The notes beneath the pieces are model-generated. The model searched no databases. It was not told the origin of the DNA and saw only the letters and a list, made by a program, of their open reading frames with translations. This document shows, in pieces, positions 1-8,783 of a stretch of DNA of 64,000 nucleotides (within the stretch, counting starts at the first letter, position 1; each line of letters opens with the position of its first letter). Source of the DNA: Thermoguttaceae bacterium (GTDB lineage Bacteria > Planctomycetota > Planctomycetia > Pirellulales > Thermoguttaceae); assembly GCA_025060325.1 (NCBI GenBank), contig JANXBW010000027.1, forward strand, positions 1-64,000, given 5' to 3'. The translations under genes and the position numbers were made by a program.

Positions 1-164
1 TGGTTCGGCAGCTCGGTACCAAATTTGAACCGGGCAGGTTTGTCGGTATCGGCCGTGACTATACCCTGTTTGCCCTGGTGGATGGTTACGTGTACTTTGA
101 TCGAGGTGGGCGTCGAGTGAATATCCGGCCGGCGCAGGAGGTCGTAGCCGCCGCCGATAACTAG
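1..164 (+). CDS. rpmA: 50S ribosomal protein L27, C-terminal part (cut by window edge)
   Basis: The reading frame is open from the window edge to TAG at 162-164 and gives the last 53 residues. They contain the L27 core [20 protein letters not shown] followed by VDGYVYFD, which is diagnostic of bacterial L27. L27 sits near the peptidyl-transferase centre of the large ribosomal subunit. The next gene is obg, and rplU-rpmA-obg is a widely conserved order, which supports the call. The start lies outside the window. Confidence 0.95.
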   Translation, partial: VRQLGTKFEPGRFVGIGRDYTLFALVDGYVYFDRGGRRVNIRPAQEVVAAADN

Positions 165-638
165 CTGGCTGGTTACTAGAGGAGTTCTTCCTGAACGCAC
201 AGTTAGGCATCGGTGGACCTGTCGGCAGCCAAGCTAGCGCGCCTGTTTGTAACTGCTTCCGTAGACAATCGAGCTCCCTACCTAGTAGCCCCGGGATCAT
301 TGCCTTAAGGCCCGGGGTTTATTGTTCCCTCTAACGAGGGGGCGTTTTCGGTAGGGCGACCCCGGTGCGGTTTGGAGTGGGTTTTCGTGCACAGTGGCTT
401 GTGGCAATGTCGAGCCGAGATTTGCCAGAAAATTGGCTGTGGTCTACACTTCCGGTCAAGTTCCCTTCGAGCGGCAGCTACCAGGTATAGGTCGTCTGGG
501 CTTTCTCCGGCCGACAGCTGCGTGTCATCGAGCAGTTTGCCACCCGGAATGGTTTCAGGCCAACGACATTTTCGGGCTTTACCGTTGACCCTTCGGCCGT
601 CGTAAGAGCCACCTTAGACCGAGGCGAGGAGGGGCGTC
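165..638. other. Intergenic region between rpmA and obg
   Basis: No credible gene. Two short overlapping frames (372-605 and 394-588) have no recognisable content and no good ribosome binding site. The stretch holds a terminator-like hairpin at 289-320 and a weaker one at 328-340 (CCCTC/GAGGG). A purine-rich ribosome binding site for obg lies at about 621-634. Confidence 0.6.
289..320 (+). terminator. Probable intrinsic terminator after rpmA
   Basis: Arms CCCCGGG (289-295) and CCCGGGG (311-317) pair over 7 bp. They are followed by TTTATTGTT. The site lies about 125 bases after the rpmA stop. The T tract is short, so termination may be partial. Confidence 0.5.
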
Positions 639-1655
639 GTGTTTGTGGATGAAGTCGAGATTGTGGTCCAGGGTGGGCGAGGGGGCGACGGCATTGTAAG
701 CTTTCGGCGGGAAAAATACGTCCCCAAGGGCGGACCCGATGGCGGCGATGGTGGCGACGGCGGCAGTGTCATTTTGGTAGCGGATCCTTCCCTCGACAAT
801 TTGGCCCCTTTAACGCAGCGTAAACATTGGAAGGCCGGCGATGGTCGTCGCGGGGGCAGCGGCGAGTGTCACGGCGCAAACGGCGAAGATCTCGTCCTTT
901 CCGTCCCGGTGGGAACTGTTGTTCGCGATGCGGAGCGAAATTTCGTCATCAAGGATCTCGTCAAACCTGGCGATAGCGTTGTTGTTGCTCGGGGGGGTAA
1001 AGGGGGAAAAGGCAATGCCGCCTTCAAGTCCCCCACTAATCGTGCCCCGCGAATTGCTACTCCTGGCCAGGAGGGAGAAGTCCGCCGACTGATGCTGGAG
1101 CTGAAGGTCATTGCCGATGTGGGGCTGGTCGGCAAGCCGAACGCGGGCAAAAGCACGCTTCTTAGCCGTCTGACGCGTGCTCGGCCAAAGATCGCTCCTT
1201 ATCCGTTTACCACCAGACACCCCCACTTGGGCCGGGTCATCGTGGATTGGAACCGGTCCTTTGTCATCGCGGATATTCCCGGACTGATTGAGGGGGCGCA
1301 TGCGGGAGCTGGCTTGGGCCATGAATTTCTTCGCCACATCCAGCGGGCAGGAATCCTTGTTCACTTAGTGGAACCAGAGCCTGCCGACGGAACCCACCCG
1401 GTCCAGAACTATCAAGTCATTCGCCAAGAGCTTGAGCTTTTTGATCCACAATTGGTCAAGCGTCCGGAGCTTGTTGTGGTGACAAAGGCGGACCTGCCCG
1501 GCGCTGACGAAGTCCGCAAGGACTTGGAAGAAGCCATTGGCCGACCGGTGTTGTTGATCTCGGCTGTTACCGGACAGGGTCTTGATGAACTAGTTCGGCA
1601 GATTGTGCGTATTCTAGAGGCCCAAGGTCGATTCGCCGCAAGCATCACCGACTAG
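639..1655 (+). CDS. obg: Obg-family GTPase (ObgE/CgtA)
   Basis: Essential GTPase that acts in late 50S ribosome assembly and stress signalling; cytoplasmic and ribosome-associated. The 338-residue product has a glycine-rich Obg domain (about 1-158). A G domain follows: P-loop GKPNAGKS at 164-171, switch I PFTTRHPHLG, G3 DIPG at 212-215, G4 TKAD at 282-285 and G5 SAV at 308-310. There is no C-terminal OCT extension, as in many bacteria. The start is GTG at 639, preceded by GAGGCGAGGAGGGG. The rpmA neighbour fits the usual order. One small oddity is that the usual switch text TTLxPNLG reads TTRHPHLG here. Confidence 0.96.
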   Translation: MFVDEVEIVVQGGRGGDGIVSFRREKYVPKGGPDGGDGGDGGSVILVADPSLDNLAPLTQRKHWKAGDGRRGGSGECHGANGEDLVLSVPVGTVVRDAERNFVIKDLVKPGDSVVVARGGKGGKGNAAFKSPTNRAPRIATPGQEGEVRRLMLELKVIADVGLVGKPNAGKSTLLSRLTRARPKIAPYPFTTRHPHLGRVIVDWNRSFVIADIPGLIEGAHAGAGLGHEFLRHIQRAGILVHLVEPEPADGTHPVQNYQVIRQELELFDPQLVKRPELVVVTKADLPGADEVRKDLEEAIGRPVLLISAVTGQGLDELVRQIVRILEAQGRFAASITD

Positions 1656-2108
1656 TTCTTCTGCAAAACGGAAGCCATTGTTGGCCCTTAAGCGCTACTG
1701 TGGCAAACATAAACAAGAAGGCCTTTCAGCTAAGGCGACGGGGCGCTAGGTTTTGGAGCACCCTTGGCTGCAAGGGACCCGGGGTTGTTGCTTATCACAG
1801 AAGAGTAGGTTGCAGTTCGCGCAGCCGGAGTGAGTCTTAATGAGCCGGGTGTTTGGCTTTTTAACGGGGCCTCTATCGGCCGGAATTTTCTTGACTTGAT
1901 TTTGGCGGCCGGAGGGTACGTGTTATCGAACGATAAGAATTTAGGCTTTTTCCGGCGGAAATCCCGAATGCCGGGGTTGTCGGCTTGTGCCGGCGGATTA
2001 AACTATTAGGCCATCCCGGGAGCGATGACGAGAGGCGCGAAGTATGCTTAGCGGTGAGCCAGCGGCAAGGTGGATCCCCATCGAAAAGAGCAGCTGAGAG
2101 GAGCAAGC
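1656..2108. other. Intergenic region after obg
   Basis: No gene, tRNA or convincing promoter seen. The last bases hold the ribosome binding site (GAGAGGAGC) of the next gene. Confidence 0.5.
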
Positions 2109-3113
2109 ATGATGTCCCCACGTGTTTTGACAACATTGTTGGCTTTGTTAATGACGGCGGGCTTAGTTTCTTTTGCCTTGGCTCAAGAGGGCGATCCGAA
2201 GCTTGCCTACACCGATCCGGCCCAGGCCCCTGTGGATTTTACTATCCAGGGGGAATATGCGGGCAAAGTACGGTTCGATCAGGAGACGCCTTTTGGTGTA
2301 CAGATCATTGCGCTTGGCGGAGGCCGATTTCGGGCAATTGGCTTTTTTGGCGGGCTGCCCGGGGATGCTTGGCATGAGGCCTCCGTGGAGGTTGAGGGGA
2401 AGTTAGAAGGCGGGGTTGTCCGGTTCGAAGATCCACAGGGAGAGGGGCGCGGCATATGGCGTGACGGCCGGCTTCGCGTGGAAAATGCTTTGGGTGAGGA
2501 ATTAGGCGTGCTTAACCGGGTGGAGCGCAAAAGCCCCACCTTGGGCCAAAAACCTCCGGAGGGGGCGATTGTTCTTTTTGATGGTAAATCGCTGGAAGAG
2601 TGGGAAAAGGGAAGGATGACTCCCGATGGCTTGTTGATGGAAGGGGCGGTCAGTAAGCGGCGCTTCCGCGACTTTTTCATTCACATTGAGTTTTGTACAC
2701 CTTTCCAGCCTTTTGCCCGGGGACAGGCCCGCGGCAATAGTGGCTTTTATGCTCAGGGTCGATACGAGGTCCAAATTTTGGATTCTTTCGGCGGCATTGG
2801 CGCTAAAGACGAGTGTGGGGCGATCTACGGGGTGGCTGCTCCGCGGGTCAACATGTGCTTGCCGCCGCTTTCCTGGCAGACTTACGATATCGAGTTTCGG
2901 GCGGCCCGCTTTGACGAATCGGGCAAAAAGGTAGCAAATGCCCGAATGACGGTGCGGCACAATGGCGTGCTCATCCACGACGATGTGGAGATCCCTGGTC
3001 CGACCCGAGCCGCTCTCATTCCGACCGAGTCACCAGAGCCTGGTCCGGTCTACCTGCAGGACCACGGTAATCCGGTGCGGTTCCGCAACATTTGGGTGAT
3101 TGAGCGGCAATAG
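2109..3113 (+). CDS. Secreted DUF1080 (3-keto-disaccharide hydrolase-type) domain protein
   Basis: Predicted exported protein of 334 residues. The ATG at 2109 is chosen because GAGAGGAGC precedes it and the product then starts with a clean signal peptide (MMSPRVLTTLLALLMTAGL, then SFALAQ). The second half has the DUF1080 pattern: GAIVLFDGKSLEEWEKG, then GNSGFYAQGRYEVQILDSFG, and near the end GPVYLQDHGNPVRFRNIWV. That concanavalin-like beta-sandwich domain is greatly expanded in planctomycetes. Some members cleave 3-keto-glycosides, but the substrate here is unknown. The first 130 or so mature residues form a separate beta-rich region I do not recognise. The following TTG-started gene lies 14 bases downstream and is probably co-transcribed. 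Confidence 0.8.
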   Translation: MMSPRVLTTLLALLMTAGLVSFALAQEGDPKLAYTDPAQAPVDFTIQGEYAGKVRFDQETPFGVQIIALGGGRFRAIGFFGGLPGDAWHEASVEVEGKLEGGVVRFEDPQGEGRGIWRDGRLRVENALGEELGVLNRVERKSPTLGQKPPEGAIVLFDGKSLEEWEKGRMTPDGLLMEGAVSKRRFRDFFIHIEFCTPFQPFARGQARGNSGFYAQGRYEVQILDSFGGIGAKDECGAIYGVAAPRVNMCLPPLSWQTYDIEFRAARFDESGKKVANARMTVRHNGVLIHDDVEIPGPTRAALIPTESPEPGPVYLQDHGNPVRFRNIWVIERQ

Positions 3114-3127
3114 GAGCTCTCATCGCC

Positions 3128-4219
3128 TTGGCTAATTCGGAAGAACCGAAGAACCAGCACTCCGGGTCGACTGCCTTCCCCCAGGGCGGGCAGTCAACGC
3201 CGGAGGGGTTTGTGCCGGCAGAAGCGGAGAGGCGACGCAGCTGGTTCTGGCCCATCGTGAATTGGGCCGTCATTGTTGTCGTTCTGTGGGCCGTTCGTCG
3301 CACGCTGGTGGGCGCCTGGCGAGAGCTAGGCCAAGCCGAATGGCGTTGGGCGCCCGAATGGCTGGGGGTGGCCGCCGTTGCCTACCTTGCCGGGCTTATC
3401 CCTGCAGGCTTTTTTTGGTATCTAACCCTTCGTCGATTGGGGCAAAAAGTGCCCTTGTTGCCTACATTTCGGGCGTACTTGGCCGGCACGGTTGGAAAGT
3501 ACATCCCCGGCAAATTCATGGTGATTATCTTGCGCACCGCTTTTCTCTGCGGCGAGGGTATCTCTCCCGCGATGGGGTTTGCCGGTGTGCTTTACGAAAC
3601 GCTAACCATGATGAGCGTGGGTGCGTTTTGGGGCGGGTGTTTCCTGCTTTGGCACGGCCGAGTGCTGGGTTTAGAGCGTGTTTACTTGCTGGTGGCCGCC
3701 GGCATGTTTCTGGCTGCGACTTTGACCACCTTTCCGCCTTTTTTCCGGGCCTTGATGAAGACGGTGCTTAAGGGCGTTGCCGGGATGGACCCAGTCAAGC
3801 TTAGCGAGTGCTTATCCCAGATCAAACTGAAGCTGGTGGTTGCCGGCTGGCTCCTTATGAGCGTTGTGTGGATCTTTTGGGGGGCGAGCCTTGTTGCGGT
3901 GCTAGCCGCCAGCGGGCAAGTCGAGCTTGATTGGGCGAAGGACCTGCCGACAGCTGTCGCCGCCACCGCTTTGGCTACGGTTGTTGGCTTTGCGGCAGTT
4001 GCCGTTCCGGGGGGGCTTGGGGTGCGCGAGGCAGCACTGGCGGCGATTCTGGTGCCGGTTCTTGCAGACCGAACCGCCCACCCCAATCTCCTAGCCATAG
4101 TGAGTGCGGGACTCCTGCGGATTATTTGGGCGGTTGTGGAAGTATTACTTTTTGTAATCTCGGCGATAATGACGCGGTCAGGGCTGATGTCCCCGCCCCA
4201 GAGACCGGCCTCGAGATAA
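3128..4219 (+). CDS. Integral membrane protein of the LPG-synthase transmembrane (UPF0104) family
   Basis: A 363-residue multi-pass inner-membrane protein with about eight hydrophobic segments after a soluble N-terminus of about 40 residues. Family signatures are GTVGKYIPGKF in the middle and VPGGLGVREAAL near the end. Relatives form the flippase-like half of lysylphosphatidylglycerol synthase, or stand alone next to glycosyltransferases. No catalytic aminoacyl-transfer domain is present. The start is TTG at 3128, with TAGGAG overlapping the stop of the preceding gene. The GT2 gene that follows suggests a role in lipid-linked sugar handling; this is inference. Confidence 0.75.
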   Translation: MANSEEPKNQHSGSTAFPQGGQSTPEGFVPAEAERRRSWFWPIVNWAVIVVVLWAVRRTLVGAWRELGQAEWRWAPEWLGVAAVAYLAGLIPAGFFWYLTLRRLGQKVPLLPTFRAYLAGTVGKYIPGKFMVIILRTAFLCGEGISPAMGFAGVLYETLTMMSVGAFWGGCFLLWHGRVLGLERVYLLVAAGMFLAATLTTFPPFFRALMKTVLKGVAGMDPVKLSECLSQIKLKLVVAGWLLMSVVWIFWGASLVAVLAASGQVELDWAKDLPTAVAATALATVVGFAAVAVPGGLGVREAALAAILVPVLADRTAHPNLLAIVSAGLLRIIWAVVEVLLFVISAIMTRSGLMSPPQRPASR

Positions 4220-4556
4220 TCGGTCGCCCGGTCCGTATCCGATCGGACCGTAGGTTGGCGTCGGGACGACTCTTGAAAGCTCAAGAGATGCTTGCGAGGT
4301 AGCCTACCCTTTTCCGCGGGGACAGACCGGACTTTGCCCCGGATCAAACTTTCCCCGCCTCCGGCATGTAAGAATTCATGAGAGGAGCCGGGTTGCCCTG
4401 CGGCTTGGGCGGCAAGATCGTGGCGGTCCCGCCCCGCGTAAGGTGTAGGGATGTGCCCCGACGCAAGGACCCATGTGCCCCAGGTCCTGGCTTTAACGGC
4501 GGTAAGCTTTTCTTGTGGAGATTTTGGCCTGGAGCAACCAGCGGAGGTCCAAAGCG
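4220..4556. other. Intergenic region with a hairpin at its start
   Basis: A 7-bp hairpin (CGGTCCG at 4229-4235, CGGACCG at 4244-4250, loop of 8) lies ten bases after the preceding stop but has no T tract. The rest holds nothing I can recognise until GGAGGT at 4543-4548. Confidence 0.45.
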
Positions 4557-5606
4557 ATGCACTCGCCGCGACAAATCTCCGTGGTTTTGCCCGTTTACAA
4601 CGAGCGACCCAGCCTCAAACAGCTGTACGAAGAACTTGTCGCGGTGGCCCAGAACCACGGCTACGAAATGGAGTTTATCTTTGTGGACGATGGTTCCACA
4701 GACGGCTCGTGGGAGGTCATCCGGGAATTGGCGCGGGTAGATCCGCGGGTACGAGGGATCCGCTTTCGACGCAACTTTGGCAAAGCCGCTGCCTTATCCG
4801 CCGGTTTTGATGCCGCCCGCTTTCCCATCGTCATGACGCTGGATGCCGACCTGCAAGATGATCCGGCGGAAATCCCCCGATTCCTGGCCAAGATGGAGGA
4901 AGATCGGTTGGACGTGGTCAGTGGATGGAAGCGCGTCCGCCATGATCCGTGGCACAAAGTGATCCCCTCAAGGATCTTCAACTGGTGGGTCAGCCGGGTG
5001 ACAGGCGTTCACCTTCATGACCATAATTGTGGTATGAAGTGCTATCGCCGGGAGGTGCTTGCTGAGATCGAACTTTACGGCGAGCTCCATCGCTTTGTGC
5101 CGGTGCTGGCTGGGGCACGGGGATTTCGCTGTGGTGAAATTGAAATCCACCATCGGCCGCGGCTTTATGGCCGGTCAAAGTATGGTATCTCCCGATTAGT
5201 AAAAGGTGCGCTTGATCTGTTGACGGTGACTTTTCTGACGGGATTTCGTCAACGGCCGCAGCATCTCCTCGGCGGTTTAGGACTTGTGGCCTTTGTGATT
5301 GGGGCACTGCTTTTCGGCGGCCTGGCTGTGTGGTGGTTAGTCAGCCGAATTGTCCCCGGCATTGAGCCGGTGCATTTACATAATCGGCCTATTGTGGTTT
5401 ATTCGCTGGGGCTCTTGTTGATAGGTGTCCATCTCATTTCGCTGGGGCTCCTGGCAGAGCTTTTTGTGGCTTATCATTCGCGGGATCGTCAACCTTATTC
5501 TATTGCGGAAACGACTGGGGGGAGTCCAAGCGGGCCGACCATTTCCTCCGGCTCTGAGTCACCCGCGCAGCCAGAAGTACCGCCCGGCCCATTTGCAGAG
5601 CCTTAG
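4557..5606 (+). CDS. Glycosyltransferase family 2, polyprenyl-phosphate sugar transferase type
   Basis: A 349-residue membrane glycosyltransferase of the DPM1/GtrB/ArnC kind, which moves a sugar from a nucleotide donor to a polyprenyl phosphate. The N-terminal GT-A domain has ISVVLPVYNERPSL, the FVDDGSTDGSW motif and LDADLQDDPAEIPRF (the metal-binding DxD region). It also has HDHNCGMKCYRREV and later RPRLYGRSKYG, typical of the group. Two hydrophobic segments follow (starting near LLGGLGLVAFVIGALLFGGL and IVVYSLGLLLIGVHL), then a Pro/Ser-rich tail. The ATG at 4557 is supported by GGAGGT nine bases upstream. The donor and acceptor are not determinable. Confidence 0.85.
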   Translation: MHSPRQISVVLPVYNERPSLKQLYEELVAVAQNHGYEMEFIFVDDGSTDGSWEVIRELARVDPRVRGIRFRRNFGKAAALSAGFDAARFPIVMTLDADLQDDPAEIPRFLAKMEEDRLDVVSGWKRVRHDPWHKVIPSRIFNWWVSRVTGVHLHDHNCGMKCYRREVLAEIELYGELHRFVPVLAGARGFRCGEIEIHHRPRLYGRSKYGISRLVKGALDLLTVTFLTGFRQRPQHLLGGLGLVAFVIGALLFGGLAVWWLVSRIVPGIEPVHLHNRPIVVYSLGLLLIGVHLISLGLLAELFVAYHSRDRQPYSIAETTGGSPSGPTISSGSESPAQPEVPPGPFAEP

Positions 5607-6107
5607 TCAACAAGAACGAACGTGGCAAATGATCATCCCCTCTGCGGCTAGGGGATTGGGCTACTTGGTGGTTGTTGCCAAAGGGTTTCTTAACTTCCCG
5701 ATAGCACAATTGGGCCTGGAGGGACTGCGGTGGGCGGCAAGCCCGCGCGGGACCTTAATGGGGACTCCCGTGGCGGAGGTCCTGAGGTTAAAGGAGAAAG
5801 TTGGTCCGATTGTCAACGGCTCGTTTTTTCTCGACTTTCTTTCGCGGTAGTACGTCACCGGCTTGGGATGAAGTGGTAGATCACCATCTTGTGAAAAGGA
5901 GCAACACGTACCCATAAGAGACAAGCCCGGGCCTACTTGGCAAGAGCGTTTTGTGTCCGGGATGGCTAGAGACCCGAGGGCAAATCGGTCAACATGCTGC
6001 TTTGGGCATTTGCACAAAAAAGGGTGGGAAAAGGAAACGACGAGAGTCGGGGATCACTTGCCGTAGGAAAGATCAACACTACTAAGAAGATACCCCTACC
6101 TTGGCAG
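5607..6107. other. Intergenic region between convergent genes
   Basis: Separates the glycosyltransferase (+) from the ExbD gene (-). A T-rich stretch at about 5823-5830 follows only a 4-bp potential stem, so I do not call a terminator. Nothing else was seen. Confidence 0.4.
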
Positions 6108-6587
6108 CTAAGCGCCCGGCGCCTGGGTTAGAAGCGAAACGGACCTAAGCCCGCTTTGCCGGCAGAGATCGACGGTGTTGATGACATCCTCGACGGGCAC
6201 GTCGGCAGCGGGGCTAACAAGCACCGGCAGATTGCTCTCAATCTGGGCAAGCTCGCTGAGGAATGCCGCTAGCTCGGGGAGACTATTAATATGCTTCTCT
6301 CCTGTGGCTGGCCCGGCCACAGCGATAATCCACTTTGGCCGGTTAGCCTCACGGCGGATTGTGACAAGCACTTCGTCCAGCTCTTCAAGCTCTGGCGGGA
6401 CCTCCTGCGGCTTTCCCTGACTGTGGGACCCTTGAACTTGTGCCGGGAGATTCTCTTCGGGTGGCCGAAATTGCGCCGTACACACAAAGAACACCAGGAG
6501 CAAAAAGATGACGTCGACAAGCGGCGTCATCCGCAGCTCGTAGCGCGAATCACTCTCCCGCCACCTGTGCCGATTCACCCGTTCCAC
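6108..6587 (-). CDS. ExbD/TolR-family biopolymer transport protein (second copy)
   Basis: A 159-residue single-span protein of the ExbD/TolR family, which partners an ExbB/TolQ channel to use the proton-motive force for envelope work. The membrane segment MTPLVDVIFLLLVFFVC carries the conserved proton-path Asp at residue 25. A periplasmic domain follows with VPVEDVINTVDLCRQSGLRSV. The start is taken as GTG at 6587 with only a weak purine-rich site. It is the last gene of the minus-strand ExbB-ExbD-ExbD set, 413 bases from the other exbD. Confidence 0.85.
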   Translation of the reverse strand: MERVNRHRWRESDSRYELRMTPLVDVIFLLLVFFVCTAQFRPPEENLPAQVQGSHSQGKPQEVPPELEELDEVLVTIRREANRPKWIIAVAGPATGEKHINSLPELAAFLSELAQIESNLPVLVSPAADVPVEDVINTVDLCRQSGLRSVSLLTQAPGA

Positions 6588-7000
6588 CCTTGGGCGCTCA
6601 CATCTGAGTAACTCTCGCTTGGAACCTAACCGGGCTCTTTGTTGCTACCTATTTCCTCTGTGAGCAAACGCTCGCTATTTTCCCGTTCTTCCAACCGACA
6701 GGAGATAGCCACTGTGCCTGCCAGCGGAAATCGGTCGTGTTTACCGCCGAGCGATGGTTTTTCGGCCTGGGCCTTATGTAAACAACAAGCCTCTTATAAT
6801 CCGGCGGCGGCACTTCCCGGTGGTCGCTATTAAAAGCAGGCCATGCTCCAAAAGTCTACAAAGCTGCCAGAGTGCCTTGCCGATCCTCTGGCCACACGCC
6901 GTCGCTGGTGGACACTGACTGCAGCTTGCTGGAAGCAGGCTCCTAATGGCCAAACCCGAGGAATGGTAACTGGCAGTCAACATAACGTGGCAATTTGTCG
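6588..7000. other. Long spacer inside the exb cluster
   Basis: A gap of 413 bases between two exbD genes on the same strand. A minus-strand frame of 76 codons (6774-7004) overlaps the upstream stop, is Cys-rich without pattern and has no ribosome binding site, so I do not call it. A TATAAT at 6795-6800 lacks a matching -35 on either strand. Confidence 0.4.
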
Positions 7001-7420
7001 TCACTTTTCTACTGTGGCCAAGGTGACGTCGGTGATCCCCAGCTCCGTGCAGATTGTAAGAATCGGCTCCAGCCGGCTGTAGGGGACCCGGCGGTCACAG
7101 CGGATCCGCACTTGGCACTGGGTGCCACGCCTAGCTACTTCCGCTTGGAGCAAGCGCCGCAGTGCGTCGACGTCCAGTTTCTCGCCAGCCACCCAGTAAC
7201 CTTCCCCGTCGGGAGGAACGTTGATAATGACCCGGGCGAAGGCAGAGGGGACGTCCGCTTCGGCCGATTGGGCAGCTGGCAGATCGAGTTCCAAAGCTGT
7301 CTCCTGCTGCGCAAGATGGCTTGCCACCAGAAAAAACACCACAAGTTGAAAGACAATGTCCACAAGCGGAGTCATATTAAAACCAAAACTTGCTTGTGGA
7401 CGCCGAAAGGGAGTTCGCAT
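7001..7420 (-). CDS. ExbD/TolR-family biopolymer transport protein (first copy)
   Basis: A 139-residue ExbD/TolR protein. A short cytoplasmic start leads to the membrane span MTPLVDIVFQLVVFFLVASH with the essential Asp at residue 21. A periplasmic domain of about 100 residues follows, ending in PILTICTELGITDVTLATVE. The ATG at 7420 has AGGTGG seven bases upstream. It follows the exbB gene by 137 bases and is likely co-transcribed with it. It differs clearly from the second ExbD, so the pair could form a heteromeric ExbB-ExbD1-ExbD2 motor. Confidence 0.88.
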   Translation of the reverse strand: MRTPFRRPQASFGFNMTPLVDIVFQLVVFFLVASHLAQQETALELDLPAAQSAEADVPSAFARVIINVPPDGEGYWVAGEKLDVDALRRLLQAEVARRGTQCQVRIRCDRRVPYSRLEPILTICTELGITDVTLATVEK

Positions 7421-7557
7421 TATCTTGCCACCTGTGGCCTCTAGTAAGATTCTTTACTGTGGGTGGAAAGCCGGGGACACCTGTTGCTCATCTCCAGGAG
7501 GGCGCTGGAGCTATCTGCGGCCGTTATGCCGCGGTTACTCTTCCAGCCAATGAGGCG

Positions 7558-8430
7558 TCAAGAACCACGGGGAACTCGGGCCGAAGCTTGTCCTGCCCGC
7601 GGTGGGGCCGGCACACTTACAAGTAATTCCCGCTTAATCGGCCGAAGTAGCCTGTCAGTCGTCAACGCCACTTCGGCAATAAGCGCATCCACCTTGTTGC
7701 GGAAAAAGGCGAAGGCTCCTAGGGCCGGGATCGCCACCAGAAGGCCCTCCACTGTTGTCACCAAAGCAAGGTAGATTCCTTCGGCCAGGTCCGCCGCTCG
7801 GGCGGCCCCCTGGGTCTCTGCCACTTGTCGAAAGGCAACAATCATCCCCACCACCGTGCCCAAAAGCCCAAGCATGGGGGCCAGGTTGCCAATGACGGAA
7901 AGGTACTCCACCTTGCGATAAAGCCGGGCTGACTCTTCGGCGAGCGCTTCTTCCAGGGCTTTTTCCATAGCCTGCCAGCCAAGGTCAAGCTCCGCTAAGC
8001 CGGCAGCCAGGACTCGGCCCAGGGCGCTGGTGCGGCACTCCGGCGCCTGAACAAGGCGACCGACCTGTCCGCTTCGCAAAGCCTCCTCGGCTTGTTGACA
8101 AAATTCTGGGGGCATTAGGATGGCCCGGCGAATTGTCAACGCATGTTCAATGACTAATGCTAGGCCTGCGACCGATAAAAGAAAAATAAGAAGACCAATC
8201 ACCCCGCTTGCGCGGACGATTTGCCAAAAGGTCATTCCGGAGCTGCGCGTTTCCGTCGATTTTGTTTCCGTTCCACTGGGAGCAGGTGATTGAGCCACTG
8301 CGTCCGGCCCAGGAGATGGCGCCGCCTGAAAGCCAAGTAAATGTGGGGAGGCAAAAACCAGGCTTAGAGCAAGAAAGAACATTAGCAGCTTCGCTACGAA
8401 GCAAAGTGTCCTTGATTGTGGCATTTCCAT
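7558..8430 (-). CDS. MotA/TolQ/ExbB proton channel family protein
   Basis: A 290-residue channel subunit that would power outer-membrane transport or envelope processes together with the two ExbD proteins downstream. It starts with a probable signal peptide (about residues 1-35), then a Pro/Ser-rich linker and a first span (VIGLLIFLLSVAGLALVIEH). The diagnostic TolQ/ExbB core ends in APMLGLLGTVVGMIVAFRQV, followed by LALVTTVEGLLVAIPALGAF. A signal peptide plus linker before the first span is common in planctomycete and some other ExbB proteins. A palindrome TTGTCGACAA lies about 104 bases upstream. Confidence 0.88.
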   Translation of the reverse strand: MEMPQSRTLCFVAKLLMFFLALSLVFASPHLLGFQAAPSPGPDAVAQSPAPSGTETKSTETRSSGMTFWQIVRASGVIGLLIFLLSVAGLALVIEHALTIRRAILMPPEFCQQAEEALRSGQVGRLVQAPECRTSALGRVLAAGLAELDLGWQAMEKALEEALAEESARLYRKVEYLSVIGNLAPMLGLLGTVVGMIVAFRQVAETQGAARAADLAEGIYLALVTTVEGLLVAIPALGAFAFFRNKVDALIAEVALTTDRLLRPIKRELLVSVPAPPRAGQASARVPRGS

Positions 8431-8783
8431 CGGCAGGCTTGTCCCGGAAGTAAGTGACTTTTCAATTGGAGCCGCACCAAAAATGAGGCCCCTTTTCGCA
8501 GGCGGTTGGGACCCCGGCCAATTTGGGTGTGGTTTGTCGACAATTTAAGCCTATTTCTCGGGAGAATTCCGCGGATATTGGGGCTTCGTCACCGGTTGAG
8601 GCTGATGCCCGGTAGGGGTTAAGCCAAGTGCTAACCCTTTCAATTGTGGCACAAATTCCGGGGTAGGAAACGGGCGGTTCTGCCCCGGGAGGGCAATCCA
8701 GTTGACAAAGCGTCTGACCCCGGTTTGAGGGGCGGAGAATGCCCTATGATTTGCAAGGAAAAAGTGGCGGGGGTAGGGAAGCA
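8431..8783. other. Intergenic region upstream of exbB
   Basis: Holds the palindrome TTGTCGACAA at 8534-8543 and probably the exbB promoter. I could not place -35 and -10 boxes with confidence. A minus-strand frame at 8551-8784 looks non-coding. Confidence 0.45.
8534..8543. promoter_or_regulatory. Palindrome TTGTCGACAA upstream of exbB
   Basis: Perfect 10-base palindrome in the spacer before a minus-strand gene. The same word recurs upstream of two other minus-strand genes (22405, 25397), and a near copy lies at 11077. It could be a regulator-binding site; function is inferred only from recurrence. Confidence 0.35.

Noticed and set aside
372-605. Two overlapping small plus-strand frames before obg
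   Set aside because: They overlap in different frames, look random and lie in a spacer with terminator hairpins.
1891-1922. TTGACT with downstream TACGTG as a promoter before the DUF1080 gene
   Set aside because: The spacer is 20 bases and the -10 match is poor.
6795-6800. Perfect TATAAT hexamer
   Set aside because: No -35 match at 16-18 bases on either strand and no gene start suitably placed.
6774-7004. Minus-strand frame of 76 codons between the two exbD genes
   Set aside because: Overlaps the upstream stop, has a GTG start without ribosome binding site and no family features.
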